Source: Corydoras sp. C115 (Eukaryota > Chordata > Actinopteri > Siluriformes > Callichthyidae). From it: a stretch of 64,000 nt of DNA. Both the position numbers and the translations under genes were made by a program. Shown piece by piece: positions 59,763 through 64,000 of the stretch. The first letter of the stretch is position 1, and each line of letters starts with the position of its first letter. The stretch is taken from the NCBI GenBank assembly GCA_019802505.1, contig JAFMOC010000007.1:7016501-7080500 (forward strand), written 5' to 3'. The notes beneath the pieces were generated by a model that saw nothing but the letters and a program-made list of their open reading frames with translations, had not been told where the DNA came from and did not search any database.

Positions 59763-60002
59763 AGATCTGTTTTGTATCTGCTGGAGAGACAGCGCTGTAC
59801 AGAAACTAAGTCACATTACAGCACTTTATATTACAGATTCCTTCAGCTGCATGTTTGCTGAGGAGTTACTTATAGCCCTCCTGCCAAAAATATTAATAAA
59901 TATAAATAAATAGCAAATGTCCACAATGAGACATATTCTTTAAGTCACATGCTATAAAACATAAATCTTTGAAAAAAAATTTATTTTAAGAATTTCACAT
60001 GT

Positions 60003-60191
60003 TTGGCGCCCTGTCCTGGGTGTATCTGCCCAGCACCCGAAACGTTCTCCCCTGGATGGGCATGGGGAACCCACTGAAACGTTCTCCCCTGAATGGGCAT
60101 GGGGAACCCACTGAAACGTTCTCCCCTGGATGGGCATGGGGAACCCACCCGCGACCCTAATATAGGATGAAGCAGAAGATAATGAATGAAT
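60003..60191 (+). mobile_element. SINE 3' half with a 37-bp internal triplication
   Basis: 5'-truncated copy flanked by 'gaatttcacatgt' (59990-60002 and 60192-60204). The unit starting 'gaaacgttctcccctg' recurs at 60039, 60076 and 60113, exactly 37 bp apart. Confidence 0.88.
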
Positions 60192-60366
60192 GAATTTCAC
60201 ATGTATTAAAATGTTCACACACATCATGTTTACATAAATATTTGATTCAGATGTATTTATTATGGTATTGAATCTTTACATTTAGAGGTACGGGCAATTT
60301 TGTAATAACTTTTTCATGGTTTGAGGATTTTTAATTGTCACATACATATTACAAACTGTACTATCA

Positions 60367-60712
60367 TTCATTTATTCATTCATTATCTCTCGCTTTTATC
60401 CTCTATTAGGGTCGCAGTGGGGTTCCCCATGCCCATCCAGGGGAGAACATCTTGGGCGCTGGGCAGATACACCCAGGACAGGGCGCCAATCTATCGCTGG
60501 GCACACACTCACTCATTTAGACACACTCTATATGGGGCAATTTTGAGAATTCAATTGACTTGATCCATGTTTTTGGACTGTGGGAGGAAACCGGAGAACC
60601 CGGAGGAAACCCACGCAGACAGGGGGAGAACATGGAAACTCCACCCAAATGGGGATTCGAACCGGGAATCCCTAGCACTGAGAGGCGAACGTGCTATGCC
60701 ACCGTGCCGCCC
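60367..60712 (-). mobile_element. tRNA-derived SINE, subfamily A, with 11-bp target duplication
   Basis: Nearly full-length minus-strand copy with a small deletion next to box A ('gtgctatgccaccgtg'). The duplication 'ctgtactatca' lies at 60356-60366 and 60713-60723. Confidence 0.9.
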
Positions 60713-60847
60713 CTGTACTATCATAAAAAACATTGTTTAATGTATTCAAGTAAAAACGGGAGCATGAGCAGGAGGGTTCTGTCAGTACTCCTGACTCAGG
60801 GAGCAGTGTTTTTATTGCAGATGATGTTTCTGTGCAGTTTCCAAAAC

Positions 60848-61098
60848 AGATCTCATGGCAGGTGACACCCTGCAGGTCCCAAAAACACCCCGTTATCTAA
60901 CAGCAGAGCCACGATTTACCATAAAACTGTCATAAAACGCTTTATTTATTCTGCAACTGTTGAAGTAAATATAACCCCAATGCCATAAAGCGACCAACAC
61001 ATACTGTATGTCAGCTGTATTAACACCGTCCTGCTCTCTGCGCGCGCACTGAACAAGTCGTGATCACAACATAACCAGCTGTGTTATCTCGAGATAAC
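60848..61098 (-). repeat. Right arm of the large inverted repeat
   Basis: Reverse complement of the left arm at 59533-59762, ending with the palindrome GTTATCTCGAGATAAC (61083-61098). It carries about 30 bp of extra sequence near 60972-61000 compared with the left arm. Confidence 0.8.
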
Positions 61099-61328
61099 GA
61101 ATTAATGAGCGCTGATTGCTGCGCCGCGCGCATTAAAAACGCAAACTGAATCCTGAAAACAAACCTGAATATGAAGCTGCCGATGAAACCGCACGCAGGC
61201 TGATTAATGGAGCTCAGAGCCGCACTGTTCAGGACATCCGGCCTGCGCTCAGGAAACGCAGCAGCAGCTGATCCCGCGAGCAACAAGCAAGCTGCTGTCA
61301 GGAAGGATTTCAAAATAAAAGCCATCAT
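61020..61328 (-). CDS. Uncertain ORF with signal-peptide-like N-terminus (possible first exon)
   Basis: On the minus strand the ORF begins MMAFILKSFLTAACLLLAGS. It has a hydrophobic core and an AxA-type cleavage region before FPERR, a good-looking secretory signal. The sequence is CpG-rich, like a first exon. A possible donor (TTCAG|GTTTGT) lies after codon 55; beyond that the frame runs into the inverted-repeat arm and is probably not coding. I do not recognise the family. It could also be chance, with the CpG-rich DNA being the MEA1 promoter and 5' exon. Confidence 0.25.
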   Translation of the reverse strand: MMAFILKSFLTAACLLLAGSAAAAFPERRPDVLNSAALSSINQPACGFIGSFIFRFVFRIQFAFLMRAAQQSALINSLSRDNTAGYVVITTCSVRAQRAGRC

Positions 61329-61757
61329 AAAGGCACATAATTATGTATTATACCTAATATAACATGCCGATGCACACAATTCTGAATGGCCCAGTAAGAA
61401 AACATGTATGTACAAAAGTAATATTTATTGATTTAATCACTTAATTGCGTTTTACCGGATGCAGATCTGTATGTCTGTCCTGTGAATGACTGGAAAATAG
61501 ACCAGGTAACCTACACAACTGTGATCAGGAAAAGCAAATTATAAAACAATTTATACTTTGATAAAGAGTGAAACCAATTTTTTGGAACATTATTAAAAAA
61601 ATCTTTGTCCTGCTTACCTAAAAAAACAGAATTCTAAAGATATGCTGGAACCAATCCCAGATCTTACGAAGCAGTCAGTAAAAAAGACACCGATCACAAG
61701 TTCATCACACAGATCAACACATTTGCTTCAGATTTACAGCCATAGAATCAAATGCTA

Positions 61758-61791
61758 TGTGTTTGTTTGTTTGTTTGTTTGTTTGTTTGTT
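61758..61791. repeat. (GTTT)n microsatellite
   Basis: About eight GTTT units ending in a T run. Confidence 0.9.
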
Positions 61792-61904
61792 TTTTTCTCG
61801 GAGAACTGCAGTTTCTAAATTAATAGTTTTCATAAAGTTTATTTAGGGGTATTCAACATAAAAATCAATATTTATGATATAGCCGATGGGAATCGGTTAA
61901 TGGA

Positions 61905-62215
61905 CCCCCTTAATTGACTCATATATAGTTTTCCTGTGTTAGAGATTTTCCATTTGTTTAATATCTGTACATGGCTGTTCTACACTGTTGTTGCTGCCTG
62001 GTCGCTCAAGGAGGATGAGTCCCCCACTGAGTCTTGGTCCTCCCAAGGTTTCTTCCTTAAATAACAACATAACAGGGAGTTTTTCTTGCCACTGTCGCTT
62101 TGGCTTGCTTTTTGGGGCTTTAAAGGCTTTTCATTCTGTAAAGCTGCTTTGTGACAATGTACTGTTGTAAAAAATAAATATAAATATATAAATAAATAAC
62201 TTGAACTTGGAATCA
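61905..62215 (+). repeat. LINE 3' UTR copy (uninterrupted)
   Basis: Aligns with 5735-6009 plus 7567-7584, through 'acatggctgttctacactgt', 'cccactgagtcttggtcctc' and 'gtgacaatgtactgttgtaa', and ends 'aataaataacttgaacttgg'. It lacks coding sequence. It shows what the LINE tail at 5095 looked like before the Tc1 entered. Confidence 0.8.
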
Positions 62216-62354
62216 AATTGTTCTTTGGGGTTTTTGTTTATCTAAAATTTTGTGTGAAATCATACAAGAAATGTCTTTTTTGTGGACATTAAATCTACTG
62301 TACAACAGTGCGGTTAATCTTTGACTCCATGTCTAACACTGTGCTCAGAACATC

Positions 62355-62535
62355 ATACATTTACATTACATTTACATTTAGTCATTTAGCAGACGCTTTT
62401 ATCCAAAGCGACTTACAAATGAGAACACCACAAGTCAGAAGCCATGGAGAAAACCAACTATACTGTAAATTCATCAAACCTGATTGTTATTCAAAGCTGC
62501 GTCCCCCCCTCCCCCCCCCCTTTTTTTTTTCTTTT
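62355..62535 (-). repeat. L2 LINE 3' end fragment
   Basis: Nearly the same as 7678-7860: the (TTTACA) tail, 'gtcatttagcagacgctttt', 'acaccacaagtcagaagcca', and a C-run/T-run tract at 62505-62532 where the copy stops. Severely 5'-truncated, with no ORF. Confidence 0.85.
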
Positions 62536-62624
62536 TCATGCTGAGATATCTGATTAGTTTCTTACACTGAAGGATTACAGATATCCACCTACCACTAAAT
62601 AAAACCACAATATATAGCAGACCA

Positions 62625-62850
62625 GGCGGCACAGTGGCTTAGCATGTTCGACTCTCTGTGCTGGGGATTCCAGGTTCGAATCCCAATCTGGGTGGAGTTT
62701 CCATGTTGTCCGTATGGGTTTCCTCTGGGTTCTCCAGTTTCGTCCAACATGGATTCAAGGTAAGTTGAATGTTCCGAATTGCCCCATATAGTGTGTCTGT
62801 GTGAGTGTGCCCAGCGATAGATTGGCGGCCTGTCCTGATCTGCCCAGCGC
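62625..62850 (+). mobile_element. SINE, subfamily B, 3' end missing
   Basis: Head 'aggcggcacagtggcttagc', B box GGTTCGAATCC, and the subfamily B signature 'ggattcaaggtaagttgaat'. It stops at 'ctgcccagcgcac' before the tail. Confidence 0.85.
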
Positions 62851-62884
62851 ACTTTTATAAGTGTTCATCACTAACATATTAAAC

Positions 62885-63720
62885 CAGTGCTTCTCAAATA
62901 GTGGGGCACGCCCCCCTGGGGGGGGGCGCATAACAAGAAATCACAGAGCAAGTGATATTAAGTGAACTGAACAAACCCTCAAGAGACAACATGGAGAAAT
63001 ATTTAACAGAGATGAGGAGAGACGAAGATAATGAGACCAACAAAAGTCAACCGAAAACTAAATGTCGAAGTGAATGTAGCGCCTGGCTTCACTGTAACTG
63101 TAACTTCACTGTAACGAAGGTGGACAAATGAAAGCTACTTCAGAAAAGCAGTGCTGCAAAACGGACGCGTTGGAGACATTAGTTCTGACTTCCTCAAAAA
63201 AAACAAAAAAACAGCACAAATCGTTGTATTCATTTTAGTTTTGTAGGTTAAATTGTTAATAAATTGTGCTCCTGAATGAATGTTGCTGATGAATTTGAAT
63301 GTATTATTATTTATTGATTTTATTTCATTTCATTTTTCAGTATCAAATGCCAGTCAGTTAAAAAATGTTTCACCTTTAAATAAGGATTTTATTCGTTTCT
63401 GTTACAAACTAAAAAACAAAGTAAATCAAATTATTCTTTGTTCTAAGTTGATCTATATTTCTTTCTTTTTTGTATACATTGGTACATTGGATACATTGTT
63501 ATAAAAGAGGTGTATTTATAACAAATTTATAGACAAATCATACTAAGGTGGGCGTGTAAAAATAATTGATCCCATTTTTGATAAATTTGGGGGGCTAAAT
63601 CGTGTGTGTGGGGGGGGGGGGGGGGGGGGGGGGGGGGAGGTGAGGGGGTGTGTGTGGGGGGGCGCAAAATGTTTTCTTCTTCCTAGGGGGGGCTTAACAG
63701 AAAATAATTGAGAATCACTG
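62885..63720 (+). pseudogene. hAT-type element remnant upstream of DNPH1
   Basis: The ends are inverted: CAGTGCTTCTCAA at 62885 and TTGAGAATCACTG ending 63720 (one mismatch). They are followed inside by G/C-run sequence ('gtggggcacgcccccctggg' / 'ctaggggggg'). An ATG at 62991 starts MEKYLTEMRRDEDNETNKSQ, resembling the N-terminus of SCAND3/ZBED-like hAT transposases, but the frame soon ends and no catalytic part remains. I found no matching 8-bp duplication. Its right end is 120 bp upstream of the DNPH1 start codon. Confidence 0.55.
63608..63648. repeat. Poly-G tract
   Basis: About 37 G in a nearly unbroken row inside the hAT remnant. The exact length is unreliable in any assembly. Confidence 0.9.
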
Positions 63721-63840
63721 GCGTAAAAGCACCATCTTTTCTACTTACCGCACGGTGGCAGTATGGTGGTAAGCTTTTGCAAGAAAACCTGCAAAAAAGT
63801 GAAGGTCTTTCGTTAGGCGGTCACATCAAAGCCGTTGGGA

Positions 63841-63978
63841 ATGAGGCTGTATTTCTGCGGCAGTATTCGCGGTGGGAGACACGACGTGAAGATTTATCAG
63901 AGAATAGTGAAGAAACTGCAGACTTACGGAGAAGTTCTGACCGAGCACGTGAGCCACGCTGATCTCTCTGAGAAAGGT
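63841..63978 (+). CDS. DNPH1: DNPH1 (RCL) exon 1, partial gene
   Basis: 2'-deoxynucleoside 5'-phosphate N-hydrolase, which cleaves the base-sugar bond of deoxynucleotides (hydroxymethyl-dUMP in mammals) and cleans the nucleotide pool. The frame from the ATG reads MRLYFCGSIRGGRHDVKIYQ, with the family's YFCGSIRGGR substrate-binding signature at residues 4-13. 'LTEHVSHADL' follows, matching the human 'LTEHVAAAEL' region. The ATG is the first in frame. The human protein carries about 20 extra N-terminal residues, missing here. The exon end is not certain: a GT follows at about 63979 (AAAG|GTCTCA), a weak donor, and the rest of the gene is outside the window. Confidence 0.88.
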
Positions 63979-64000
63979 CTCATCCCTCTGCTCACTTCTC

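Overview
The window is teleost fish nuclear DNA. Its genes are spliced with vertebrate GT/AG introns, and the intergenic DNA is AT-rich and full of fish-type repeats: Tc1 elements, L2 and RTE LINEs, tRNA-derived SINEs, hAT elements and long TA/TG microsatellites. The style of several dispersed repeats suggests an ostariophysan (catfish or characin type), but the species cannot be fixed from sequence alone. Four protein genes can be recognised, all of whose human orthologues lie in chromosome band 6p21.1: ZNF318 (+), PPP2R5D (+), MEA1 (-) and the first exon of DNPH1 (+).

Layout. 1-1.6 kb is non-coding and looks like the 3' UTR of a plus-strand gene outside the window. 1.6-16.3 kb is a transposon graveyard: LINE tails, SINEs in both orientations, an apparently intact Tc1 element with about 190 bp inverted repeats, an L2 LINE lying inside a collapsed endogenous retrovirus, GC-rich minisatellites, and two hAT copies with perfect 8-bp target duplications. 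16.58-30.48 kb is ZNF318: 11 coding exons that join in frame to 1704 codons, with an RS-rich region and two matrin-type zinc fingers. 31.1-32.8 kb is a 5'-truncated RTE-type LINE with a 12-bp target duplication. 32.8-38.1 kb is intergenic, with one candidate conserved non-coding block. 38.33-55.13 kb is PPP2R5D (16 coding exons, 589 codons, plus one candidate 48-nt cassette exon). 55.13-57.6 kb is its 3' UTR, which converges tail-to-tail on MEA1 (57.98-59.38 kb, 3 coding exons, 183 aa). 59.5-61.1 kb holds a large inverted repeat. 62.9-63.7 kb is a hAT remnant, followed by DNPH1 exon 1 at 63.84 kb.

The four genes have no obvious joint pathway. ZNF318 is a nuclear zinc-finger/RS protein, PPP2R5D is a PP2A targeting subunit, MEA1 is a small acidic protein of unknown role, and DNPH1 is a nucleotide-pool hydrolase. 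They stay together through conserved synteny.

The most notable observations are: (1) a hAT family whose copies keep complementary pieces (a BED finger alone, a transposase C-terminal piece alone, and a MITE with no ORF), one copy ending about 250 bp upstream of the ZNF318 start; (2) a Tc1 copy with an open 339-codon transposase and seemingly identical long TIRs; (3) a SINE family with at least 18 recognisable copies here, whose 3' tail matches the local RTE LINE; (4) a 21-bp coding VNTR in ZNF318 exon 1; and (5) a candidate PPP2R5D cassette exon. I did not see a convincing entirely new biological system.
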